Shown here: piece by piece, positions 1 to 6,912 of the stretch
Numbering within the stretch: the stretch's first letter is position 1
How the letters are laid out: each line of letters opens with the position of its first letter
Source: Levilactobacillus namurensis DSM 19117
GTDB lineage: Bacteria; Bacillota; Bacilli; Lactobacillales; Lactobacillaceae
Length of the DNA: 64,000 bases
Assembly (NCBI RefSeq): GCF_001434785.1
Contig: NZ_AZDT01000001.1
Location: forward strand, 1 to 64,000
Direction: 5' to 3'
Notes under the pieces: model-generated
What the model was told of the DNA's origin: nothing
The model's input: the letters and a program-made list of their open reading frames with translations, nothing else
The model's database searches: none
Translations under genes and position numbers: made by a program

Positions 1-405
1 AGAGGCATAGGAGCACCCCGTCGGGTAACTTCTATGCCTCTAAGCTTAGTATTTTTACAGCGGTTAAACGTCGCGCCTGATCAGCGTCCGGTGATTGCGG
101 GGATGTCTAGTTCCCCCGTCCTGCTAGCCAAAGCGGGCTTGCTAGACCATACGAAGTTTACCGCGGGAATTTTTGAGGAAACGTATGCATTAAATCCGTT
201 TATTCCGAAGCAAAACCTGGTTCGCCAGCCAGTGGTGACGGATTGCGGAATCGTCACGTCTAGCTTCCAGTTTTTTCGGGAATTTGCCATTGCGGCGATT
301 CGCGCATGTGGGCTGAAGATCGGGGATCAGGCGTATGCACCTGCACGAACGGACCGGCCTTACACGGCTGAGGAGTTGACGTATCATTTGCCGAAAGAGT
401 CGTAG
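1..405 (+). CDS. DJ-1/PfpI family protein, C-terminal part (5' end outside window)
   Basis: The reading frame is open from base 1, so the gene begins upstream; 134 residues are visible. The pattern VIAGMSSSPVLLAKAGLL followed by VVTDCGIVTSS matches the nucleophile-elbow region and the late 'DGN-ITS' strand of DJ-1/PfpI (class I glutamine amidotransferase-like) proteins. In the family the elbow reads like AICAGP with a reactive cysteine. Here the same place reads GMSSSP, so the cysteine is replaced by serine. Activity as a deglycase, chaperone or protease is therefore uncertain. A terminator follows. The family call is fairly safe; function is open. Confidence 0.72.
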   Translation, partial: RGIGAPRRVTSMPLSLVFLQRLNVAPDQRPVIAGMSSSPVLLAKAGLLDHTKFTAGIFEETYALNPFIPKQNLVRQPVVTDCGIVTSSFQFFREFAIAAIRACGLKIGDQAYAPARTDRPYTAEELTYHLPKES

Positions 406-747
406 GTTCCCAATCGTACTTGCGATGGGGTGACGCGCTGGGCGTTAGTTGGCTTGGTGCGGCCTTAACGAAATAGATTTGAAATTTAGGGAAGCCAATT
501 TGCAGGTCAATTGGTTTCCCTTTTTGTTGTGCCCATAGTGTGAAACGTAGTTGGGGGGCATGATGGTACGGGGAAACGACTAGATTGGTCATTAGGCAAG
601 TATGGTCCCTAATTAGCGGGTGGTGCTTGTGCTTTAGCGGAGGTGCGTTGAAAATGGGACGTAGTTAGGCAATTGATTTGAGTCGCTGGTACTGATGATC
701 GTCGAAGAAACCAGCAATCGGTGGGCGAGGCAATTAGGAGATAAGGG
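406..747. other. Gene-free stretch after the DJ-1-like gene
   Basis: It holds the terminator at 488-525 and the ribosome binding site of the next gene (AGGAG at 736-740). The rest has no convincing promoter, RNA gene or ORF. The short string ACGTAGTT occurs twice, near 546 and 660, without an obvious meaning. Confidence 0.5.
488..525 (+). terminator. Rho-independent terminator of the DJ-1-like gene
   Basis: Arms AGGGAAGCCAATT (488-500) and AATTGGTTTCCCT (509-521) pair with one G-U and are followed by a T run. Confidence 0.85.
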
Positions 748-2829
748 ATGTTAGGCACTATGAGAAGACTAGTCGGAACGTTAAACTGGGTGGTCGCAGG
801 CTTACTGGCTTGTGCGGCGGTGTTTGCTGTGACAGAGCCCGTCACCACGTTGGGGGATGCCGATTGGGCGCAACCGTTGGTCATGGCGACGTTGCTAGTC
901 GGGGGGTTCCTCATCTTGAATCGTTTTCGGGGACGGGTGGGTCAGTGGTCTTCGGCCAAGTACCGTTTGATTTGGGCCGTTCTCCTGGTTTTGATCGTGG
1001 GAGCGCAGGTTTGGGTGGCCATGAACTTTGTTGATGTCAGCCGGGCGGATGGCTACTTTGTCCGCAATCAGGCCATCGCCTTGGCCCAAGGCCGGACCAC
1101 TTGGAACCACTACTTTATGGTTTATCAGAATAACGTGAATTATACCCTGATCGATGCATGGTGGCTGAAACTGTTATTGCCCGTGACGAAGACACCCTGG
1201 GTGGCGATGAATTTATTGCGGTATCTGTGGCTGGATACCGGGTTGGCCGCGGGGTTGTATTTGTTACATCACTGGCGGTTATGGCAACCCGGGGCCTTTT
1301 GGTTCACGTTGCTGTGGTTTCTCAGCATCCCCGTGTATGCCCTGGGGCTCTTCGACTATACGGATCCGGTGGTGTTCCCGCTCTTCTTGGACAGCTTGGC
1401 GCTGGTCAGTTGGTCCGTGGCTACTCGGGGCTGGTGTCGCTGGCTGGGTGGTGGCTTAGCCCTCCTGCTGGTAAGCGTTGGGGTGGCCGTTAAGAGCAAC
1501 CTCATCGTCTTATGGTTGGCCTTGGGCCTCTTGATTCTCCTGTTGTGGTGGCAACGCCGCTTGACCTGGCGCCAGGTGGTGGTTTGGATTGCCGGTGCGT
1601 GTCTGGTCTTAGGCGGCGTCTTTGCGGGGATGTCCGTGTGGAGTCGACAAGCGGGGTATCGACCAGACCCCAATGCGCAGATGCCCGTGACGGCTTGGAT
1701 TGCGATGAGCATGAATCCCCAAAATCCGGGGACGTACAGTTTGACGGATGCGATGGTAATCGACCACCAGCCCACGGCGCGAGCCAAACAGGTTGCGGCG
1801 ACCAGACTCTTGAATCAGCGGTTAAACACCTTAGGCGTCAGTGGTGTGCTGGTTCAGTTGGCCCGGAAGTTTGAGATTTTTTGGTCGACGGGGGACATGG
1901 ATAGTTTCAAATTAACCACGCAATGGCTCAAAGCGCCATGGTGGTATCTAATGAATCAACGGTCGATTCAGTTTTGGTTAGTTTTAGGGACCCAAGTCCT
2001 CTATTTGACCTTGCTGTGTCAGAGTATCTGGTTTCTTTTGAAGGTGCGCCCCAGTTTCGTTGCCGGCCACTTTCTAGCCATAGCGATGCTGGGTTTGATG
2101 ATTTTTCACGTCTTTTTCTGGGAAGTTGAGCCCCGGTACGCAGTGCCGGTGTTGCCGGCCTTGATGTTATTGGGGACGTTGGGGTGGTGCGGTTTACCAG
2201 TCTGGAAACGAACGCCGACCCAGGTGCGGTATGGTCGGTGGTTTGGGACGTTTGCCGTGATCATGTGTGCGCTCAGCCTAGGACAGACCGATGAGACCAC
2301 GCTGGTCCGAGAAGAGATGCCGGGGCGGCAAGGGAACGGTGATTACTTTACCTTGCCCGTGGCCCGGGTAGCGCCTCAGCGGCAGTTGACGTGGACTATG
2401 CCGGTCGTCGGGCCGTCTAATGCCTTGCAATTACAGATTCAACCGACGAATGAGGCGCAAGAACAGGTCAAGGCCAACGTACAACCCCAATATCCGAATG
2501 GTCGCTTGCGGGTTCAGGTTCACGCTAACGGTCGCTTACTCAAGACCTGGCACTCAACGCCGAACGCTGCGATGGCTAAGCCGCTACGGTATCCGCAGAC
2601 CATGGCCCAGTCACTCACGATTACGTTACGGAATACAGGAAAGACGCCGTTCAAGTATGCCCAAGGCTTAGCCCGCTATGATCAACACACGGGGGAAGTT
2701 TTGCCCCGGGAACGGGCCTTTCCGCAAGATTACCTGCTGAACCTCCATGGTGCCCGAGCCCTGACCGCACAACCCATGATTTGGCTTAGTATGGGACTCT
2801 TTTTAGGATTACTCCTGTGGGCCCTTTAA
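748..2829 (+). CDS. Polytopic membrane protein, GT-C glycosyltransferase-like
   Basis: A 693-aa protein with about a dozen hydrophobic segments; the first lie near residues 13-29, 43-58 and 74-94. After the third comes a probable outward loop with acidic residues (D96 and D101 in VDVSRADGYF) and an amphipathic stretch NHYFMVYQNNVNYTLIDAWW. This resembles the first catalytic loop of GT-C enzymes that use lipid-linked sugars. About 150 residues near the C terminus are hydrophilic and strand-rich, then one last membrane segment ends the protein, as in membrane-anchored glycosylation enzymes. AGGAG sits 7 bases before the ATG. No polymer-synthesis genes adjoin it, so substrate and acceptor are unknown. 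The GT-C reading is an inference from topology. Confidence 0.55.
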   Translation: MLGTMRRLVGTLNWVVAGLLACAAVFAVTEPVTTLGDADWAQPLVMATLLVGGFLILNRFRGRVGQWSSAKYRLIWAVLLVLIVGAQVWVAMNFVDVSRADGYFVRNQAIALAQGRTTWNHYFMVYQNNVNYTLIDAWWLKLLLPVTKTPWVAMNLLRYLWLDTGLAAGLYLLHHWRLWQPGAFWFTLLWFLSIPVYALGLFDYTDPVVFPLFLDSLALVSWSVATRGWCRWLGGGLALLLVSVGVAVKSNLIVLWLALGLLILLLWWQRRLTWRQVVVWIAGACLVLGGVFAGMSVWSRQAGYRPDPNAQMPVTAWIAMSMNPQNPGTYSLTDAMVIDHQPTARAKQVAATRLLNQRLNTLGVSGVLVQLARKFEIFWSTGDMDSFKLTTQWLKAPWWYLMNQRSIQFWLVLGTQVLYLTLLCQSIWFLLKVRPSFVAGHFLAIAMLGLMIFHVFFWEVEPRYAVPVLPALMLLGTLGWCGLPVWKRTPTQVRYGRWFGTFAVIMCALSLGQTDETTLVREEMPGRQGNGDYFTLPVARVAPQRQLTWTMPVVGPSNALQLQIQPTNEAQEQVKANVQPQYPNGRLRVQVHANGRLLKTWHSTPNAAMAKPLRYPQTMAQSLTITLRNTGKTPFKYAQGLARYDQHTGEVLPRERAFPQDYLLNLHGARALTAQPMIWLSMGLFLGLLLWAL

Positions 2830-3194
2830 AGTGGAACGGTTCGGAAAGTGAATAAAAATTCAAAAACCACTCGTCAAAAGTGGGCTGTTTGGTCCGCACT
2901 TGACGAGTGGTTTTGATGGTGCCAAAATGAAAAGGACAATTCTCAAGCAGCACCATCAGACCGACCAAAGTATGAGTGTGCGAGAACATGTCCTTAGAAT
3001 TAGTGTATCGGAAATTGGGCGCCAGGGGAACGGTTAGCAACCATTTGTAATATTACATTTTCGTGGGGTCGCTAATTTTCGGTAGACGGTCACCCTAAGC
3101 TTCCGGGATGGTCCCGACGAATTCGGTAGGGACTACGAATAATTATCCAAAGTGGGGCCTTGGAGATGATCGAAACCCCCGTTGATGGCAGCGA
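2830..3194. other. Structured gene-free stretch
   Basis: Contains a strong palindrome (2863-2914), a second pair of competing inverted repeats (GATGGTGC 2915-2922 with GCACCATC 2950-2957; AAGGACA 2932-2938 with TGTCCTT 2989-2995), a 12-bp palindrome TGTAATATTACA (3046-3057), a GTCCC/GGGAC hairpin near 3110-3134, and one arm of the palindrome at 3173-3220. I see no gene I would support. A minus-strand open frame of 84 codons crosses the palindromes and is probably fortuitous. Confidence 0.5.
2863..2914. terminator. Long palindrome, probable bidirectional terminator
   Basis: Arms AAAACCACTCGTCAA (2863-2877) and TTGACGAGTGGTTTT (2900-2914) are perfect complements around a 22-base loop. T-rich flanks on both strands fit termination of the membrane-protein gene and of any minus-strand transcript. 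Confidence 0.75.
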
Positions 3195-3220
3195 TTAGTT
3201 GTCCGTCAACGGGGGTTTTT
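3173..3220. terminator. Palindrome overlapping the 3' end of the ABC exporter gene
   Basis: AAACCCCCGTTGA (3173-3185) pairs with TCAACGGGGGTTT (3206-3218). The right arm lies inside the last codons of the minus-strand gene. The longer T run is on the plus strand (3216-3220), so it may end plus-strand transcripts as well as those of the exporter. Confidence 0.7.
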
Positions 3221-4886
3221 GTAAAGATATTGTTAGGGTGGTGTTATTGACGCAGGTGATGAGCCGTTCATTGGGGGGGTTGCTGGTTCCCTGGTACTGG
3301 ACTAAGTGACCGGCTTGCAAGTCGTAAATCGACGAGTACCACGGTAAGATATCGGCGGGAATGTGGTGATCCACTTCGATGACGGTTAGGTGGGGATTCT
3401 TGAGAATCTGACGGTGAATACTGAGGGCCGTGGCGGGATCCAAGGAGGCCGTTCCTTCGTCGATCAGTAACACGCGTCGGTTGAAGAACAAAGCACGAGC
3501 AATTTCGAGCCGTTTGAGCTGACCGCCGGAAAAGTTAGCGCCGTTTTCACGAACGGGCGTGTTGAGGTGGGCGGCGAATTCAGGTAATCCCGCCATGGTC
3601 AGAGCGGTGCTAATGCTGGTCGGGGTTGCGGGTTGGCCTAGTGTCACGTTGGCTTGAACAGTATCTTGAAAGATAATGGGCGTTTGCCCGACCACCCCAA
3701 ACCACTGGTAAGCATCGCTTGGCGTGTAGTCTCGTTGATTAACCAGTACTTGGCCGGAAATAGGTTGAACTTCTTTAAGCAGTAAGCGAATCAGAGTGGA
3801 TTTACCGATGCCGGATTGTCCCCGGATCAAGACTTTGTCGCCAGCTTTCAAGTGGAGATTGAGCTGGTGAAAAATAGCGTGTGGGGCTTGAGGATAAGCG
3901 AACGTCACGTGGTTCAAGGCTAGGGTGGTTACAGTGGGGGCAGCACGGTCGGGCACTTTAGCGGGGACGGCGACGTTGTTGAGAACGGTTTGCCGAATTT
4001 CTTGGGTGCTGTTCAGAGTGTTCCAGCCGCTAACAATCTGGTTAAACCCGTTGAGAATCCAGCTTGAGGAGAACTGAATGGCCACAAACTGGGAGAGGTG
4101 CAAGCGACCGGTAATGGTGAAATAGAGACCAATGCCGATGGGAATGTCGGAGAAAAGCATAAATAAGAAGTTGATCACGCTGTTTGAAAGGGCGATGCGA
4201 TTCTTGAGATTGGCGTTAGCGTGTTCCATGGCGGATAACGACCGGTGTAAGCGACCGTTGAATCCGGTGATGGCGCCGTAACGCTTAAGGAGACGGGCGC
4301 CGTGAAAGAGATCGTGAACCGTCCCGGATAAGGTTTGATTTTTCTGAGACCAAGCAGTGGTTTTGGCTTGGATGGTTTTGCTGAATAATTTTGGGGTTAG
4401 GGTTGGGATAATCATAAAGCCTAAAAAGATTAGGGTGACCAAGACGTTACTGTAAAGTGCGTAACTTAAAGTTCCCAACACCATCACGACTGATCCGATG
4501 AGGCTGAAGACTTGACGCCAATAATTATCTTCTAGGAGTTTTAGATCATTCATAAAGAAGGAGACGTGGTCGGACTCGGTGGGCCCGCTTAGCGTGGTTG
4601 CTGCGATGCTATGAAGAACGTAACGCGTTTTGAGTTGCGTATTAATGGCGTAGATGTTACGGTTGATGGTCCAACTCTTCCAGTAGTTGAGCAGGGCAAA
4701 GAGGCCAAAGACTAGGATCATCCCGATAATGGTCGGGATGATCCAGGAAAGGTGTTTCTTTTCAATTAAGTAGAAGAAAAATGAGTAGCTAAATGTATTG
4801 AAGGGCGTTTCTAGACCGGCCAAAATACTCGTGAAGATGGCAAGACTGAACAGTGGATAATTGATGAACTTTCTCAAGACAATCAC
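3195..4886 (-). CDS. ABC exporter, fused membrane and ATPase domains
   Basis: A 563-aa half-transporter. An N-terminal membrane domain of about six helices spans roughly residues 1-300. The ATPase domain follows, with Walker A GQSGIGKST near residue 357, signature FSGGQLKRLEIARAL near 450 and Walker B VLLIDEGTASLD near 470. Such exporters act as dimers that use ATP to move lipids, peptides or drugs outward. It stands alone, so no partner half or substrate is visible. The GTG at 4886 lies only one base after AAAGGA; the TTG three codons later (4877) has better spacing and may be the true start. Its promoter region contains palindromes that could be operators. Confidence 0.85.
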   Translation of the reverse strand: MIVLRKFINYPLFSLAIFTSILAGLETPFNTFSYSFFFYLIEKKHLSWIIPTIIGMILVFGLFALLNYWKSWTINRNIYAINTQLKTRYVLHSIAATTLSGPTESDHVSFFMNDLKLLEDNYWRQVFSLIGSVVMVLGTLSYALYSNVLVTLIFLGFMIIPTLTPKLFSKTIQAKTTAWSQKNQTLSGTVHDLFHGARLLKRYGAITGFNGRLHRSLSAMEHANANLKNRIALSNSVINFLFMLFSDIPIGIGLYFTITGRLHLSQFVAIQFSSSWILNGFNQIVSGWNTLNSTQEIRQTVLNNVAVPAKVPDRAAPTVTTLALNHVTFAYPQAPHAIFHQLNLHLKAGDKVLIRGQSGIGKSTLIRLLLKEVQPISGQVLVNQRDYTPSDAYQWFGVVGQTPIIFQDTVQANVTLGQPATPTSISTALTMAGLPEFAAHLNTPVRENGANFSGGQLKRLEIARALFFNRRVLLIDEGTASLDPATALSIHRQILKNPHLTVIEVDHHIPADILPWYSSIYDLQAGHLVQYQGTSNPPNERLITCVNNTTLTISLQKPPLTDN

Positions 4887-5012
4887 TTCCTTTGATTAGA
4901 GTCATTTAATTTTATCTAATTTATTTTTAATGCTACTGCTAGACGAATCTCGTAGCAAGATCTTACGCCCGGTCTAATTAGTTAAATCAAATACGTTTAT
5001 TCTGGTTTATGT

Positions 5013-5042
5013 ATCATACAATAGTATAGTAAGTACTATCAA
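5013..5042 (-). promoter_or_regulatory. Promoter candidate of the ABC exporter with internal palindrome
   Basis: Read on the minus strand: -35 TTGATA (5037-5042), an 18-base spacer and -10 TATGAT (5013-5018). The spacer and -35 contain the palindrome ATAGTA-AG-TACTAT (5026-5039), placed where a repressor would block polymerase. Confidence 0.55.
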
Positions 5043-5154
5043 ACCACCTATTGACTAAAAATAGTTTCAGAAAATAAAATGCTTAAAAATCTGGATATAC
5101 TGTTGATTTAAAAGTTATTGTAACGTACAAATAATATTTAGTCTGCGACACCCC

Positions 5155-5186
5155 TTGCCAGCCCGAAATAATGAGATTATTCTCAT
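5155..5186 (+). promoter_or_regulatory. Promoter candidate overlapping a 16-bp palindrome
   Basis: TTGCCA (5155-5160), a 17-base spacer and TATTCT (5178-5183). The palindrome ATGAGA-TTAT-TCTCAT (5171-5186) overlaps the -10. Its size and AT-rich centre recall metal- or stress-sensing regulator sites, but I cannot assign a family. Confidence 0.4.
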
Positions 5187-5271
5187 ATTATACGATTCGT
5201 TTCACCAATTTAACCAGAAAGAGCCTTGAGATTTGGTTGAAAATCAGACGGTGAATGACCAGATTTTAGCG

Positions 5272-5277
5272 TATACT
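5272..5277 (+). promoter_or_regulatory. -10 box upstream of the 124-aa protein gene
   Basis: TATACT lies 41 bases before the ATG. No good -35 is seen 16-18 bases upstream. Confidence 0.45.
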
Positions 5278-5317
5278 TAGAAGCAATTAATCATGATCAC
5301 AAAGGAGCCCTGATTGC

Positions 5318-5692
5318 ATGAGTAAACACCATAATGATGATCCTAGTACCGTCTACACCACCCGAACCGAAGCCCAGAAGGTGACCGTTAGCTGTGACGG
5401 CGTTCCGTTTGAAGTCAGTAATGGCGGGAGCAATGGGTTGAACCTGATTACTCTGATGCGCTTAGACCAGCGCCCCCATTGCTCGGATGTCAATCTGGAT
5501 GAAGAGGTCGCATTTGAAGGAACGGAAATCTTCTTGACTAACGATGGGGGGTCAGTAGCTGCCCAACTACCAGCCGGATGGTATCTGATGAATTCTCGGC
5601 GGGTTCAACCGCTAACGGATGCAGAACTAGACGCCTTGGATCTCGACCATTTACCCACGGCTACGTACGGGGCGTATATTTTTCAAGAATAA
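5318..5692 (+). CDS. Unrecognised 124-aa protein
   Basis: I do not recognise this family. The protein is acidic, has no signal peptide or membrane segment and has two cysteines (in VSCDGV and HCSDV). It begins with a polar, histidine- and asparagine-rich stretch and looks like a small soluble strand-rich domain, including GWYLMNSRRVQPL near residues 87-99. AAAGGAG (5301-5307) stands 10 bases before the ATG, and codon use resembles the neighbours, so it is probably a real gene. It may be co-transcribed with the iminopeptidase gene 77 bases downstream. Confidence 0.6.
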   Translation: MSKHHNDDPSTVYTTRTEAQKVTVSCDGVPFEVSNGGSNGLNLITLMRLDQRPHCSDVNLDEEVAFEGTEIFLTNDGGSVAAQLPAGWYLMNSRRVQPLTDAELDALDLDHLPTATYGAYIFQE

Positions 5693-5769
5693 ATCGGGGC
5701 TTGCCGTTTGGAAACGAATCGGTGATGCATTAGCAAATATCGAAACTGGCGCGGAAGAAGGAACATAAT

Positions 5770-6648
5770 ATGAAGATTACTGAAGGTTACATGCCGTTTC
5801 ATGGCTATCAGACGTACTATCGCATCGTGGGAGAACCCAACCCAAACTTGGCCCCCTTATTATTGATTCACGGGGGACCAGGGTCGTCGCATAATTATTT
5901 TGAGTTATTGGACGACTACGCGGCAACGGGGCGTCAGTTGATCATGTACGACCAAGTTGGCTGTGGGAAGTCGTCTTTGCCGGAAGATGAGGGCGTCTAC
6001 GTCAAGGAGACCTGGGCGGAAGAGCTCGTGGCCTTGCGCCAGTACCTGCACTTGGATCAGGTCCATATGTTGGGCCAATCCTGGGGTGGGATGCTTGAGA
6101 TGTTCTACCTGACGCAGTACAGCCAAGACGGTATTAAAAGTGTGATGATCGACGGGTCGCCAGCGTCTATTAAGTTGTGGACCCAAGAACAGCACCGGTT
6201 GATTTCCTATTTAAGTTATGAAGACCGTGCGGCTATTGCGGAGGCAGAACGGACAGGAAACTTCACGGGGCCGAAATACCTAGCCGCGAATGACCGGTAC
6301 ATGGAGCGCTATTGCTGGGATGATCCGGATGAGCATTCACCGGAGCCATTACGGCGCCCGACGAACGGAAAACGGGCGAGTCTGATTGCGGAAGGGCCAA
6401 ACGAGTTCACCGAGAATGGGACCATTAGTGACTTTGACGTGACTGACGACCTGCACAAGATTCACGTCCCCGTTCTGGTTACCAATGGGACGGATGACCT
6501 GTGTACACCGCTGATTGCCAAATCCGTTTACGACCATATTCCGGGTGCCAAGTGGCATTTGTTTGCCAATAGTCGCCACTTAGCCTTGCTGGATCAGCAC
6601 GATGAGTTTATCGCCGTGTTGGACCAGTGGTTGAAGGCTAACGACTAG
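5770..6648 (+). CDS. pepI: Proline iminopeptidase (S33 alpha/beta hydrolase)
   Basis: 292 aa. It removes N-terminal proline from short peptides in the cytoplasm, part of the peptide use of lactic acid bacteria. The oxyanion motif HGGPGSS is at residues 34-40 and the nucleophile elbow GQSWGG carries Ser104. The acid is probably Asp243 (NGTDDLCTP) and the histidine His270 (NSRHLAL). A helical cap lies between about residues 130 and 220. AAGGA precedes the ATG by 7 bases. A terminator follows at 6675-6728. Other S33 hydrolases share these motifs, so the exact substrate is inferred from overall resemblance to lactobacillar PepI. Confidence 0.87.
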   Translation: MKITEGYMPFHGYQTYYRIVGEPNPNLAPLLLIHGGPGSSHNYFELLDDYAATGRQLIMYDQVGCGKSSLPEDEGVYVKETWAEELVALRQYLHLDQVHMLGQSWGGMLEMFYLTQYSQDGIKSVMIDGSPASIKLWTQEQHRLISYLSYEDRAAIAEAERTGNFTGPKYLAANDRYMERYCWDDPDEHSPEPLRRPTNGKRASLIAEGPNEFTENGTISDFDVTDDLHKIHVPVLVTNGTDDLCTPLIAKSVYDHIPGAKWHLFANSRHLALLDQHDEFIAVLDQWLKAND

Positions 6649-6674
6649 GTTAACGGGAAACGTGGTTTAACTGG

Positions 6675-6728
6675 AAACAAGCATCCGACCAGTGTCCCTT
6701 GGGGGGCATTAGTGGGGTGCTTGTTTTT
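6675..6728 (+). terminator. Terminator after pepI
   Basis: AAACAAGCATCC (6675-6686) pairs with GGGTGCTTGTTT (6715-6726) and is followed by T residues. Confidence 0.8.
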
Positions 6729-6768
6729 AAGTACTGACGTGACTACTCGGAAAGTTAGGCCATTTTAC

Positions 6769-6797
6769 TTGGTCAAAATAGCGCTTCGTGGTATTAT
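6769..6797 (+). promoter_or_regulatory. Promoter of the dnaG-rpoD operon
   Basis: -35 TTGGTC (6769-6774), 17-base spacer, -10 TATTAT (6792-6797). Confidence 0.65.
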
Positions 6798-6832
6798 ATA
6801 TTATGTATTTCTACGCACGAATTCCAGTCAAC

Positions 6833-6868
6833 AAGTCGCACTTTTCGGGTTTCCGGGGTGCGGCTTTT
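6833..6868 (+). promoter_or_regulatory. Hairpin in the dnaG leader, attenuator-like
   Basis: AAGTCGCAC (6833-6841) pairs with GTGCGGCTT (6858-6866) and is followed by TT. It sits between the promoter and the dnaG start and could weakly terminate transcription. No alternative structure was worked out. Confidence 0.45.
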
Positions 6869-6912
6869 CAAGGCTAGGACTGTGCGGGAACTGAATGGGA
6901 AGGGGGCTAATG

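Larger units (their letters stand above)
4887..5317. other. AT-rich divergent control region
   Basis: Separates the minus-strand ABC exporter from the plus-strand 124-aa protein. It is much richer in A and T than its surroundings. It holds candidate promoters for both directions and two palindromes, described separately. No ORF or RNA gene is supported. Confidence 0.6.

Noticed and set aside
2786-3040. Minus-strand 84-codon open frame across the palindromes
   Set aside because: It runs through both arms of the terminator-like stem and into the end of the upstream gene, and its protein resembles nothing I can name. It could be an IS remnant but I cannot support a gene.
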